This document shows positions 36,700 to 45,662 of a DNA stretch of 64,000 bases, piece by piece. The number at the start of each line of letters is the position of its first letter. Positions within the stretch are counted from its first letter, which is position 1. The stretch covers positions 3,211 to 67,210 of the forward strand of contig JALXDL010000047.1 of NCBI GenBank assembly GCA_026990385.1, in the 5' to 3' direction. The notes under the pieces were generated by a model. It was not told where the DNA came from. It ran no database searches and was given only the letters and a program-made list of their open reading frames with translations. The position numbers and the translations under genes are program-made. Source of the DNA: DRKI01 sp011051875 (GTDB lineage: Bacteria; Desulfobacterota; Desulfobulbia; Desulfobulbales; Desulfobulbaceae).

Positions 36700-37379
36700 A
36701 GGGAATCCCGATCCTGCTCTTCCTGCTGACCCTTTCCGGCTGCATCTGCAACACGGCCCCGGTGCACCAGTACCTGCTGGAGGACATGGTGACGCCCGCC
36801 ACCGCAACAGGTGCCACCCCCCGCCTCCGGGGGATGATCGTGATCGGCCCGGTCTCCCTCGCCGCGGAGCTGGACTCACTCTCCATTGTCACCCGGCCCG
36901 GGCCGATGGAGATCAGGTCATCCTCCACCCGCCTCTGGGCCGCGCCCCTTGACGAGCAGATGGCGGCCGTGATCAGCAGGGAGCTGTCCAGCCTCCTGCA
37001 CAGTGACAGGATCACGGTCTACCCGGGCCCGCGTTTCGCGTCCCCCAGGTACCAGGTCGAGCTGGCCGTTGACCGGTTCGACGGCATGCCGGGCCGGGAG
37101 TTCACCTGCCGCCTGAGATGGAGCATCAGCGACCTGGAAGAGGGCAGGATGGTCCGCACCGGGCGCTTTGCCCTCACCCTGCCGGTGCAGGGAACGACCT
37201 ACCGGGACTACGTGGCCGCCGCCTCCACCGCCCTGGCCCGCCTGAGCAGGAAGACCCTGGCCCCGGCCCTAGTCGCGCTCGCCGGCCCACACGTCCGGCA
37301 GGCACCGCACCAGCCGACATGCAAGAGAGAAGAAGGGAGAACAGATGAAGAAAAAAACGTACAAAAAGACGCTCTATGA
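36696..37379 (+). CDS. ABC-type transport auxiliary lipoprotein (PqiC/MlaD partner type)
   Basis: A 227-residue lipoprotein. The lipobox is LTLSGC near residues 11-16. The body has the PqiC-like pattern: VIGPVSLAAELD near 49, then TRLWAAPLDEQMAAVISRELSSLL. Such proteins form the outer-membrane end of MCE systems. The C-terminus overlaps the start of the PPK2 gene by 35 bases in another frame. Confidence 0.85.
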   Translation: MKGIPILLFLLTLSGCICNTAPVHQYLLEDMVTPATATGATPRLRGMIVIGPVSLAAELDSLSIVTRPGPMEIRSSSTRLWAAPLDEQMAAVISRELSSLLHSDRITVYPGPRFASPRYQVELAVDRFDGMPGREFTCRLRWSISDLEEGRMVRTGRFALTLPVQGTTYRDYVAAASTALARLSRKTLAPALVALAGPHVRQAPHQPTCKREEGRTDEEKNVQKDAL

Positions 37380-38103
37380 GCTGCAGGTGCAGCTTGTCCG
37401 TTTCCAGAAGCACGTGATCGACAACAATCTCCAGGTCTGCATCATCCTGGAAGGCAGGGACGCCGCCGGCAAGGACGGGACCATCAAGCGGTTCACCGAG
37501 CATCTCAGCCCCAGGGAGGCCCGCATCGTCGCCCTGGGCAAGCCGTCCAGCGAAGACGCCATCTCCTGGTACTTTCAGCGCTTTGTCCCGCACCTGCCCC
37601 GTGGCCAGGAGATCGTGTTCTTCAACCGGAGCTGGTACAACCGGGCCGGGGTGGAAAAGGTGATGGGGTTCTGTACAGCCAAAGAACACCGGATGTTCAT
37701 GGAGGAGGTGGAGAGTTTCGAGCAGATGCTGACCCATTCCGGCATCGTTCTCTGCAAGTATTACCTCGATATCACCAGGAAAGAGCAGAAGAAACGGCTG
37801 CAGGCCCGGAAAAAGGATCCCCTCAAGCAGTGGAAGCTGAGCCCGGTGGACAGCCAGGCCCAGAAGTACTGGCAGGCCTATTCAAAGGCAAGGGACGAGA
37901 TGTTTGCCAGGACCTCCTTTGTCTTTGCGCCATGGCACGTCATCCACACCGATGACAAGAAGACGGCCAGGATCAATATCATCAAGCACTTCCTGGGCAC
38001 GGTGGAGTATCCGGGCAAGGACGAGAAACTGGTTGTCGCCGATCACCAGGTGGTCTGTACCGTGGACCCGGCGTGCTACGAAAAGGGCATGATCGCGCCC
38101 TGA
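37345..38103 (+). CDS. ppk2: Polyphosphate kinase 2 family protein
   Basis: A 252-residue enzyme moving phosphate between polyphosphate and nucleotides. The Walker A GRDAAGKDGTIKRFTEH lies near residues 38-54, FFNRSWYNRAGVEKVMGFC near 90-110 and the lid/R-containing YYLDITRKEQKKRLQARKKDPLKQWKLSPVD near 140-170. All match PPK2 class I. Direction (GDP/ADP to NTP or reverse) is not certain. GAAGGGAG precedes the ATG, which lies within the end of the lipoprotein gene; the pair is therefore likely cotranscribed with the Mla operon. Confidence 0.93.
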   Translation: MKKKTYKKTLYELQVQLVRFQKHVIDNNLQVCIILEGRDAAGKDGTIKRFTEHLSPREARIVALGKPSSEDAISWYFQRFVPHLPRGQEIVFFNRSWYNRAGVEKVMGFCTAKEHRMFMEEVESFEQMLTHSGIVLCKYYLDITRKEQKKRLQARKKDPLKQWKLSPVDSQAQKYWQAYSKARDEMFARTSFVFAPWHVIHTDDKKTARINIIKHFLGTVEYPGKDEKLVVADHQVVCTVDPACYEKGMIAP

Positions 38104-38208
38104 GCCAGACCTCGTTAAACAGTATGACTATCCTATTTGTAACATGTCGATATATCACGATATTACATGGTAATTGAACATAAGACGGTCTGAGTTTTCA
38201 GGTATCGA

Positions 38209-38248
38209 GTTGCCAGTTTTCAGTTGTTGACTACTGAAAACTGACAAC
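38209..38248 (+). terminator. Hairpin downstream of ppk2
   Basis: GTTGCCAGTTTTCAGT and ACTGAAAACTGACAAC pair over 16 positions with one mismatch around TGTTGACT. Likely end of the Mla/ppk2 transcript, although no clear T-run follows. Confidence 0.55.
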
Positions 38249-38263
38249 AGGAGCATTACGTAC

Positions 38264-38499
38264 ATGGCGCAGAGCGCCTGGTGAGGTGTTGCACCGCAGA
38301 GCGGTGCAACAAGAGCAACCACCCTCCAGGTTCTTTCCCTGAACCCCGGGCGTCACCTCAACCTCGTGACACCGCTCATTTCCCACCTCGTGACACCGCT
38401 CTGCGGTGTCACGTTGGTTGTGCCCGCTCTGCGGGCATGGATGATTATGTGCCAAGTCGCAGAACGTATACCGTTTGTACACAATGCACCACAGGTGTT
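38264..38499. repeat. Multi-hairpin intergenic element, copy A (empty site)
   Basis: Four hairpins share the same apical heptamer in either orientation: GGC-GCAGAGC-GCC type at 38266-38278, a longer GCAGAGC hairpin at 38288-38310, and two with GCTCTGC at 38390-38412 and 38422-38436. Between them lie two copies of a 24-bp tandem unit starting CCTCGTGACACCGCTC. The same element recurs at 44034-44545 with more repeat units and an inserted MITE. Coding capacity is not convincing on either strand. Confidence 0.8.
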
Positions 38500-38680
38500 T
38501 TGTCCAAAAATACAACCATATTTCTTGGTGTTTTACGAGGTCTGTGAGCAGGTGTTACACGCTTGCTGATCCTGTCTCCTGCGGGCCAGCGCCTGCACCA
38601 AGTCACCTTCCCGGGCCGCCAGCCGGGGAATGGAACAGAAAAACCATTGGCCGGTTTTCCTGCCCCCTTCATGACACATC

Positions 38681-39385
38681 TCAACTGGCCAGCCAGGGGC
38701 GCGCCACAAAGTAGATACCCAGGCAGCCGATCAGGATCCCTGCCCCTTTGCGAAACCAGGCGCCCCCCTGTTGAAACGAGGAGTTGGCCAGTATCCGCCT
38801 GACCGTGGCCGCCGAACTGCCGGCGATGACGATGGGCGTGCAGTGGCCGAGGGCGAACAGGGTCAACAGGAGCAGGCCGGTGGCGATCTTTTCCTGGATG
38901 GTGATGATGGCCAGGATCGGGGCGATAAAGCCAAAGGTGCAGGACCCGGACAGGATGCCATAGGCCAGGCCGAGAACAAAGGCCCCTTTCAGGCCGTGCA
39001 GGTGAAAGCGGCCCAGGGTGTTGGGCATGTGGCACCTGGCAATGCCCAGCATGTCGATGGCCACCCAGATCAGGATTCCCCCCAGCAGCAGGGTCCAGTA
39101 GGGGCCCACGTCTCCCAGCATCCGGCCCAGCAGCAGGCAGATGACCCCGACAATGGCAATGGTGATGAACAGCCCCAGGGTGAAGAACAGGGCATAGGGC
39201 ACGGCCTTTTTTCCTTCGAGCAGGGAGCGCTGCCCGCCCACGTAGCCAACGATCAGGGGGATCGAGGCCATGTGACAGGGGGAAAACAGGACGCTGACCA
39301 CGCCCCAGGCAAAACAGCCAAAGGCGGCAATGGCCAGGCCACCGCTCATCCAGCCGTTGATGGTGAGAAAAACCTGGCCAAGCAT
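38681..39385 (-). CDS. CcdA/DsbD-like thiol-reducing membrane protein
   Basis: A 234-residue polytopic protein of the DsbD transmembrane family. The two redox cysteines are in the repeated half-motifs LFSPCHMASIPLI (near residue 35) and ILSGSCTFGFIAPI (near 150). It likely carries electrons from cytoplasmic thioredoxin to periplasmic thiol proteins. It starts three bases after the thioredoxin-like gene, so the two form a pair that could keep extracytoplasmic thiols or selenols reduced. Confidence 0.9.
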   Translation of the reverse strand: MLGQVFLTINGWMSGGLAIAAFGCFAWGVVSVLFSPCHMASIPLIVGYVGGQRSLLEGKKAVPYALFFTLGLFITIAIVGVICLLLGRMLGDVGPYWTLLLGGILIWVAIDMLGIARCHMPNTLGRFHLHGLKGAFVLGLAYGILSGSCTFGFIAPILAIITIQEKIATGLLLLTLFALGHCTPIVIAGSSAATVRRILANSSFQQGGAWFRKGAGILIGCLGIYFVARPWLAS

Positions 39386-39388
39386 GGT

Positions 39389-39772
39389 TCATTCCTTGCG
39401 GGATAAAAGTCTGTTCAACTGCTCTCGGCAGCTTTTCTCGTCGAGAAAGCCGACGTGGCGCCAGACTTCCTTGCCGGTGGCGTCGAAAAAGATCTGGGTG
39501 GGAATGACCCGGATCCCGAATTCCCTTGCCGCGCCATGATCCCTGGTCACGTCGATGAACACCACCGCGGCCCTGCCCTGGTACTGTTTTTTCAGGCTGG
39601 CCAGGACAGGCTCCATCAACTTGCAGGGCACGCAACTGGTGGCGCCGAGGTCCACCATGGTCACCGTGTCCCTGACCGGTACCTGGCTGTCATTGGCCAG
39701 GACCGGCCAGCCAACCGTACAGACGCAGACCAAGACCAGGGCTCCGGCCATCAACATCTTGTCAATTTTCAT
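39389..39772 (-). CDS. Secreted thioredoxin-fold protein
   Basis: A 127-residue protein with a signal peptide (MKIDKMLMAGALVLVCVCTVGWPVLA) and a thioredoxin fold. The active site is SCVPCKLMEPVL and the cis-Pro loop is GIRVIPTQIFFDATGKEV. It is a probable periplasmic thiol reductase working with the CcdA-like protein encoded directly downstream. The ATG at 39772 has GGAGG-like purines upstream and gives a clean signal peptide, so it is preferred to 39853. Confidence 0.92.
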   Translation of the reverse strand: MKIDKMLMAGALVLVCVCTVGWPVLANDSQVPVRDTVTMVDLGATSCVPCKLMEPVLASLKKQYQGRAAVVFIDVTRDHGAAREFGIRVIPTQIFFDATGKEVWRHVGFLDEKSCREQLNRLLSRKE

Positions 39773-39884
39773 TCTTCCTCCTTCTCCCTCGGGATGTCTT
39801 CGGTTGGCCGCCGTTTCCCGGCGGCCTTTCGCGGGTGTTCCGGGATGAGTCACGTGAAAGTGACTGTTGTCATCGGGAAACGGT

Positions 39885-40631
39885 TTACAACATGAAAATC
39901 ATCTTGACCGCCAGCAACAGGAGCAGGACACCGAGCAGCCGCTTGACCGTGGCGGCCTGCATCTTCAGGTGCATGAAATGGGTACCGGCATACCCGCCCG
40001 CCCAGGCGGCCAGGGCGGCCGGGACCAGCAGCGACCAGTCGGCAGTGCCCATGATCGCGTAGGAGACGAAGGCGATCAGCGAGGAAAACGGCACCACAAA
40101 GGCAGTTATGGCCGCCACCTTCTTGGGATTGAACCCCAAGAGGATCATCAGGGGCGAGATCAGGCTGCCGCCGCCCACGCCGAGCAGACCGGAAAGGTAC
40201 CCGGCCACGCCGCCGATCAGGGCCGGCAGGACAATCGGCCGGTCTTGCCGGAACTGGCCCGCGTACCTGGAGCCCTTGAAAAAGATCATCATGATCCCGC
40301 AAAAGAACAGGAAGAGGATGAACACGACCAGGACCACGGTCCGGGAGATGAACGTGGTCGACCAGGCACCCAGCGGCGCCAGCAGAGACGAGCTGATGAT
40401 GATGGGGATCCCCATCCTGAAGTCGAGCCGCCTGTTGCGGATGTTGGAGTAGCTCGCCCCGGCCATGGACAGGGTGTTGACAAAGAGCCCGGTCGGCTTG
40501 GCCGTACCCAGCGGAATCCCGTACCAGTGCAGGACCGGGACCAGGGCGATGGCCGATCCTACCCCGCCCAGGGCAAAGAGAAAACTCAAGCCAAAGGACA
40601 GGACGGTAACGATCAACGTGGTTTCGTTCAT
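39885..40631 (-). CDS. TauE/SafE-family anion (sulfite/organosulfonate) permease
   Basis: A 248-residue protein with about eight membrane segments and the two family repeats. Repeat one is GVGSAIALVPVLHWYGIPLGTAKPTGLF; repeat two is GLLGVGGGSLISPLMILLGFNPKKVAAITAFVVPFSS. TauE/SafE proteins export sulfite or sulfur-containing anions. Its position between FmdE and thiol-redox genes fits sulfur traffic. Strand and spacing suggest one operon from fmdE to ccdA. Confidence 0.9.
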   Translation of the reverse strand: MNETTLIVTVLSFGLSFLFALGGVGSAIALVPVLHWYGIPLGTAKPTGLFVNTLSMAGASYSNIRNRRLDFRMGIPIIISSSLLAPLGAWSTTFISRTVVLVVFILFLFFCGIMMIFFKGSRYAGQFRQDRPIVLPALIGGVAGYLSGLLGVGGGSLISPLMILLGFNPKKVAAITAFVVPFSSLIAFVSYAIMGTADWSLLVPAALAAWAGGYAGTHFMHLKMQAATVKRLLGVLLLLLAVKMIFML

Positions 40632-40679
40632 GGAGTACCCCCAGGGTCCCGGCCCGGTGAAACGGACCGGGAGACCATC

Positions 40680-41294
40680 CTATTCGCCATAGCCGGAACA
40701 GGGCACGCAGCGCAGCTTGCCGTCCTGGCCCAGGCGGAGCTTATTGACAAAGACCAGCTCTCCACATTCGGCACAGGGCCTGGCCTCGAACATGCCCTGC
40801 CTGGACGGGATCGCCTCTTCCTTGACCGGCCCGATATCCAGGAAGGCGCTGGTGGGAGCGGCCATCACCTTTTCCACCAGGGGATCGGCGATCTCGGCCG
40901 GGATCTCCTGGGGCGGCACTCCCTTTTTCCGCTGCTGAACAAAGGGCGAGTTGAGGGCGTTCTGGAAGAACTCCGGGTTCAGCGAGACCCGCACCGATCG
41001 GCCGCTCTTGATGTCCACCAGGGTAAAGGCCATCTTGTAGTAATACAGTTTTTCAATGTTTCCCTTTCCATAGGTGCAGCCGGTGGCCACCATCAACCCG
41101 TCGAGAAAACAGCTGGCCGCGTGCCCCTTGCCGGTTTCGGCCCGGATGAACAGTTCCTTGTCCTGGGACCGTTCCACCCCAAGGACCTCCATGGCCGCGA
41201 GACCGGCCCGCAGCCCCAGGGGCATGGCCGGGCATTTATGACCGTGAAACTGCATTCCCATTTCGAAGAGTTTCCTTACCTGTTCCATTTTCAT
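40680..41294 (-). CDS. FmdE-domain protein with C-terminal zinc ribbon
   Basis: A 204-residue cytoplasmic protein. An FmdE-type metal motif FHGHKCPAMPLGLRAGLAAM starts near residue 17, a second conserved part is CFLDGLMVATGCTYGKGN near 80, and a CxxC...CxxC ribbon (CAECGELV...LRCVPCSGYGE) closes the protein. FmdE domains are zinc proteins first linked to formylmethanofuran dehydrogenase operons; their reaction remains unclear. Starts are possible at 41294 or 41288. It lies between glgP and a TauE permease on the same strand. Confidence 0.88.
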   Translation of the reverse strand: MKMEQVRKLFEMGMQFHGHKCPAMPLGLRAGLAAMEVLGVERSQDKELFIRAETGKGHAASCFLDGLMVATGCTYGKGNIEKLYYYKMAFTLVDIKSGRSVRVSLNPEFFQNALNSPFVQQRKKGVPPQEIPAEIADPLVEKVMAAPTSAFLDIGPVKEEAIPSRQGMFEARPCAECGELVFVNKLRLGQDGKLRCVPCSGYGE

Positions 41295-41361
41295 TCTCCA
41301 TTGTTCATATTGTTATTTCCAGGGAGTTTTCCTGTCGATGACCATCCCGCCCGGGGGCCCG

Positions 41362-43827
41362 TCATCCTCCCATGACAACCTCCACCGGCTCGACCCGCCA
41401 GATCTTCCGGCAGTACTCGCGCACGGCCCGGTCCGATGAAAACCGGCCCATCCGGGCCACGGTGCGGATGGATTTTTTCAGCCATTCCTGCCGGTCCCGG
41501 AAAACGGTCGCCACCTGGCGCTGACAATCCACGTAGTCCTGAAAATCGGCCAGCAGCAGGTACGGATCATCGTATTTCAGGTTATCCACCAATGGCTTGA
41601 ACAGGGACCGGTCGCCATGGGAGAAATAGCCGTTTTCAATGAGATCCAGTACCTGCCGCAGGTGCTCGTTGTCCCTGTACAGATCAAGCGGGCGGTAGCC
41701 GGACTCCTTGCGGGCCTGGACCTCCGGCGCGGTCAGGCCGAACAGGAAAAAATTCTCCCGGCCCACGGCTTCCCGGATCTCCACGTTGGCGCCGTCCAGG
41801 GTACCGATGGTCAGGGCCCCGTTCATGGCAAACTTCATGTTGCCTGTCCCTGAGGCCTCCATGCCTGCCAGGGAGATCTGTTCGGACAGGTCGGCCATGG
41901 GATAGATGATCTGGCCGATCTTGACGTTGTAATTGGGACGGAAGATCACCTTGAGCCGGTCCTGAATGTCCGGGTCCGCGTTGATAACCCGGGCCACGGA
42001 AGTGATCAGCTTGATGATCAGCTTGGCCATGAAGTAGCCGGGCGCGGCCTTGCCACCGAATATCACGGTCCGGGGCGTCTTGACAGAGGCAAGGTCGTTT
42101 TTCAGGCGCAGGTAGAGGCTGATGACATGGAGGACGTTCAGGTGCTGCCGCTTGTACTCATGGATTCGCTTCACCTGGACATCGAACAGGGAGTCGGGGT
42201 CGAGAATAATGTCGAACCGTTCCCGGGCCAGCGCGGCCACCTCTTCCTTGTGGCGCCGTTTCACCTGGCACCACTTGTCCCGGAATGCGGCATCTTCGGC
42301 AAAAGGTTCGAGTTTTTTCAGCCGGTCCAGGTCACCCAGCCACCCCTCGCCGACGGCCTCGGTGATGAGCGCGGTCAGGCCGGGGTTGGCGACCCCGATC
42401 CAGCGGCGCGGGGTCACGCCGTTGGTGATATTGATGATCCTGTCGGGCCAGTACCTGTGAAAGTCTTTCAGCACCAGTTTCTTGAGCAGCTGGGTGTGCA
42501 GCCGGGCCACCCCGTTGATGTGACTGGAACCGACACAGGCCAGGTTGGCCATGCGCACATATTTTTCCGGCCCCTCCTCGATCAGGGACATCCGGGCCAC
42601 TCTCTCGTCATCCAGGGGAAAGCGTACCCGGACCTGGTCGAGAAACCGGCGGTTGATCTCGCAGAGGATCTCGTAATGCCTGGGCAGCAGGCCCTGGAAA
42701 AGTGACACCGGCCATTTTTCCAGGGCCTCGGGCAGGAGGGTATGGTTGGTGTAGGAAAAGATGGAACGGACAATGGTCCAGGAGCGGTCCCACCCCATGT
42801 GGTGTTCATCGACCAGCAGCCGCATCAGTTCGACAATGGCCAGCGAGGGGTGGGTGTCGTTGAGCTGGGCGGCGATCGACTTATGCAGTTCGGCCAGGTC
42901 AAGCCCTTTCATATGCACGTGCATGTGGATCAGGTCCTGCAGGGCACAGGAGACCAGGAAATACTGCTGCTCCAGCCGCAGCCGCTTTCCGGCCTGGCTC
43001 TGGTCGTTGGGATAGAGGACCTTGGTGATGTTTTCCGCCTGGACCTTGCTTTCCACCGCGCCGTAAAAATCCCCCTGGTTGAAATCCTGGAAGTCGAATC
43101 CCTTGGTCGCCTCTGCCCGCCACAGCCGGAGCAGGACGCAGTTGTTGACCCGGTAACCAAGAATGGGGGTGTCATGGGGCACGCCCTTGACCTCCATGCC
43201 CGGACGCCAGCGAACGCGAAAGTTCCCGGCCGCATCGGTATAGTGCTCGGTGAAACCGCCGTACCGGACCCGGAATGTCCGTTCCGGCCGGTACAGTTCC
43301 CAGGGATTGCCAAAGTGGAGCCAGTTGTCCGAATACTCCACCTGCCAGCCGTCCTCGATCCGCTGTTCGAACATCCCGTGTTCATACCTGAGGCCGTAAC
43401 CGATGGCCGGGACCCTGAGCGTGGCCAGGGAGTCCAGGTAACAGGCGGCCAGCCGGCCCAGGCCGCCGTTGCCCAGGCCGGGTTCCACTTCCAGGTTGAC
43501 CAGGGTGTCGACGTCAAGGCCAAGCATCTCCATCGCTTCTCTCACCTGTTCCACCACGCCGAGGTTGAGCATGTTGTTGACCAGGTGCGGGCCCTCGAGA
43601 AACTCGGCCGAGAAGTAGGCCACAACCCTGGTCTCCTTTTTGAGGTAGGTCTCCACCGAGTGGATAAACTTGTCCAGGAGCAGGCTGCGGACGGTGTAGG
43701 CCAGGGCATTGAAAAAATCCTCCGGAGTGGCGGCCATAAACGGCTTGCCGATGTTGTGGTAGAGGTTCTTTGCAAAGGCCTTCTTGATTGCCGCCGCCCT
43801 GGATCGGCCGCCCTTGTTTTCCTGCAT
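41362..43827 (-). CDS. glgP: Glycogen/starch phosphorylase
   Basis: An 821-residue GT35 phosphorylase releasing glucose-1-phosphate from alpha-glucans. Conserved parts include EPGLGNGGLGRLAACYLDSLATL near 118, and the pyridoxal-phosphate site EASGTGNMKFAMNGALTIGTLDGANVEI near 650-680, whose Lys is the PLP lysine. Length matches the family. The start at 43827 has AGGGAG-like purines. It cooperates with GlgX, encoded 25 kb away. Confidence 0.95.
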   Translation of the reverse strand: MQENKGGRSRAAAIKKAFAKNLYHNIGKPFMAATPEDFFNALAYTVRSLLLDKFIHSVETYLKKETRVVAYFSAEFLEGPHLVNNMLNLGVVEQVREAMEMLGLDVDTLVNLEVEPGLGNGGLGRLAACYLDSLATLRVPAIGYGLRYEHGMFEQRIEDGWQVEYSDNWLHFGNPWELYRPERTFRVRYGGFTEHYTDAAGNFRVRWRPGMEVKGVPHDTPILGYRVNNCVLLRLWRAEATKGFDFQDFNQGDFYGAVESKVQAENITKVLYPNDQSQAGKRLRLEQQYFLVSCALQDLIHMHVHMKGLDLAELHKSIAAQLNDTHPSLAIVELMRLLVDEHHMGWDRSWTIVRSIFSYTNHTLLPEALEKWPVSLFQGLLPRHYEILCEINRRFLDQVRVRFPLDDERVARMSLIEEGPEKYVRMANLACVGSSHINGVARLHTQLLKKLVLKDFHRYWPDRIINITNGVTPRRWIGVANPGLTALITEAVGEGWLGDLDRLKKLEPFAEDAAFRDKWCQVKRRHKEEVAALARERFDIILDPDSLFDVQVKRIHEYKRQHLNVLHVISLYLRLKNDLASVKTPRTVIFGGKAAPGYFMAKLIIKLITSVARVINADPDIQDRLKVIFRPNYNVKIGQIIYPMADLSEQISLAGMEASGTGNMKFAMNGALTIGTLDGANVEIREAVGRENFFLFGLTAPEVQARKESGYRPLDLYRDNEHLRQVLDLIENGYFSHGDRSLFKPLVDNLKYDDPYLLLADFQDYVDCQRQVATVFRDRQEWLKKSIRTVARMGRFSSDRAVREYCRKIWRVEPVEVVMGG

Positions 43828-44033
43828 GTCTTCCCTTCTCCCTGAGATTTCCTAAGGTTCCAGATGGAGTAACCACTTCGCTCAACGTGCGGCTGACACT
43901 TCAACCCCTTGGGAACGAGGCAGAATGTGCAAAGAAACCAATTTGAGTATGCAGCCCGTCAAATCTTTCTCTCCAGGCACGGCGGCATTACGCATTTCTT
44001 ACCGATCGAGAACATTTGATTTTTTATACAAAA

Positions 44034-44545
44034 ATGGCGCAGAGCGCCTGGTGAGGTGTTGCACCGCAGAGCGGTGCAACAAGAGCAACGTAACTCGTCA
44101 CAGGCACCTCGCCTTTGCACGGTCGCGCCAGTCCGCATAGGCGGTCTATAGCGAACTGGCGCGCCTGCACAAATTCGAGGCACCTGAGACGAGTTACAAT
44201 GAGGTGGTTGTAAAAACAACACCTTGCTTGCCCCGTGATCAGTTGCAGAGCAACCACCCTCCAGGTTCTCCCCTGGACCCCGGGTGCCACCTCAACCTTG
44301 TGACACCGTTCATTTTTCACCTCCTGACATCACTCCTTTTCCCCTCGTGACACCGTTCATTCTCCCCCTCCTGACACCGCTCATTTTTCACCTCGTGACA
44401 CCGCTTGTTTTCCCCCTCGTGACACCGCTCTGCGGTGTCACGTGATGGTTCCTGCCATTATTGGTTGTGCCCGCTCTGCGGGCATGGATGATGATTTACT
44501 GAATCGCGGAACGTGTACCACTTGCACACAATTCACCGCAGGTGT
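44034..44545. repeat. Multi-hairpin intergenic element, copy B (occupied by a MITE)
   Basis: It begins with the same GGCGCAGAGCGCC and GTTGCACCGCAGAGCGG hairpins as copy A and ends with the same two GCTCTGC hairpins and tail. Between 44290 and 44425 the 24-bp unit (consensus CCTCGTGACACCGCTCATTT plus four bases) is repeated about six times, against two in copy A. A 157-bp MITE occupies 44090-44246. Confidence 0.8.
44090..44246 (+). mobile_element. 157-bp MITE-like palindromic element, copy 1
   Basis: Ends are GTAACTCGTCACAGG and, inverted, GCAACTGATCACGGGG. Flanked by the 8-bp duplication AGAGCAAC (44082-44089 and 44247-44254). The corresponding site in copy A of the surrounding repeat has a single AGAGCAAC and no insert, which shows the insertion directly. 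A large imperfect hairpin plus a second small hairpin (GGTTGT-AAAA-ACAACACC) fill the element. No coding capacity. Confidence 0.92.
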
Positions 44546-44822
44546 CCGTGTGTGTTGTGGCCTGTCCGGAAAACGCCTACTGCTCCCCCAGGCACAACGG
44601 ACCCGGTGCGGGGCAAGGGCCCCTGTCACGCAGGCAAAGAAAGGCCTTCGTGTTTATCTTATTCACATATCGCTATTTAACGATTAAGCTAACTCCCAAG
44701 TCCTGTTTGTCAATGTTTTTTGGGTGGGAATGCTTTTTTTGACTTTTTGATGTACTGTTGCCCCCACGGTGCATTGTCACTTCCCCTTGGCATGCAGGAC
44801 GTGGATTCATCGAGGAGAAACG

Positions 44823-45662
44823 ATGCGTAATTGCCGAGTAATACTCATTTTCTTCATACTGCTTACCTGGGCGGCCTTCCCATGGCAGGCATTTTCCGCA
44901 AGCAAGAAACCGTTGACCTTCGGTCTGCCGCCCTACGCCAATCCAGCCGGTCTGTATGAAAGCTTTTCTCCCCTTGCCTCGTACCTCGCCAAGGCTGTCG
45001 GCCGGCCGGTCGAGATCATCCTTGCCGCCAATTACACCAGCCATGTCATGAACCTGGGCCGGGGCCTGATCGATATCGGCTACATGGGCCCTTCACCCTA
45101 CGTGAAGACCAAGGACAAGTTCGGCGGCATCGAGCTGCTGGCCAGTCTCCGGCAGGAAGGGGAGCGCAACAACAGGATGGTCGTCGTTACCAGGGCCGAC
45201 AATCCGATCTCCGCCCTGGCCGATCTCGCGGGAAAGAGCTTTGCCTTTGGTGATTATCAATCGTTCGGCAGCCATTTTCTCCCCCGCTACCTGCTTACCC
45301 AAAACGGGGTGCCGGTCAAACGGCTCGTTGCCTATGATTTCGTAGGCAGCCACGACAATGTCATCTTGAGCGTTCTGCATGGCGACTTTGATGCCGGCGG
45401 GGCCCGGCTCGACATCTTCAACCGGTATCAAGGCCGCGCTCTGAAGATCCTTTATGGACCGGTCCCCTTCCCGCCCCATGTCCTGGTCTGCCGCTCCTCC
45501 CTGCCGTCGGCGCTGAAAAGGAAGCTCAAGGAGGCCCTGTTGCATATCCCCGATCCCCGCATCTACAAGCGTATCAACCCGGCCATGACCAGATTCGGGC
45601 CCGTGGCTGACAGTGATTTTGCCCTGGCCAGAAAGGTCATCGATTTCATAGAGTCGCGATGA
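44823..45662 (+). CDS. PhnD-like periplasmic binding protein (sensor component)
   Basis: A 279-residue periplasmic protein with a signal peptide (MRNCRVILIFFILLTWAAFPWQAFSA). The family core is LTFGLPPYANPAGLYESFSPLASYLAKAVGRPVEIILAANYTSHVMNLGRGLIDIGYMGPSPYV, typical of PhnD/AioX/TtrS-sensor proteins that bind oxyanions. Its stop overlaps the start of a histidine kinase (ATGA) and no transporter genes are near, so it is probably a ligand sensor and not an uptake protein. The likely ligand is an oxyanion (thiosulfate, tetrathionate, arsenite, selenite are all possible). Confidence 0.88.
   Translation: MRNCRVILIFFILLTWAAFPWQAFSASKKPLTFGLPPYANPAGLYESFSPLASYLAKAVGRPVEIILAANYTSHVMNLGRGLIDIGYMGPSPYVKTKDKFGGIELLASLRQEGERNNRMVVVTRADNPISALADLAGKSFAFGDYQSFGSHFLPRYLLTQNGVPVKRLVAYDFVGSHDNVILSVLHGDFDAGGARLDIFNRYQGRALKILYGPVPFPPHVLVCRSSLPSALKRKLKEALLHIPDPRIYKRINPAMTRFGPVADSDFALARKVIDFIESR

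Larger units (their letters stand above)
43828..44822. other. Long intergenic region with repeats between glgP and the sensor gene
   Basis: Nearly 1 kb without a supported gene. It contains the second copy of the multi-hairpin element (44034-44545) with a MITE inside, then an AT-rich stretch (44640-44760) that is the probable promoter area of the phnD-like/kinase/regulator operon. Confidence 0.6.

Noticed and set aside
38231..44320. Minus-strand frames over the multi-hairpin elements with repeated NERCHEV-like octapeptides
   Set aside because: The repeats follow from the 24-bp DNA unit. The frames differ between copies, have no ribosome site and are broken by the MITE, so they look like non-coding repeats.
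44290..44425. CRISPR array
   Set aside because: The 24-bp units are directly adjacent and degenerate, with no unique spacers and no cas genes.
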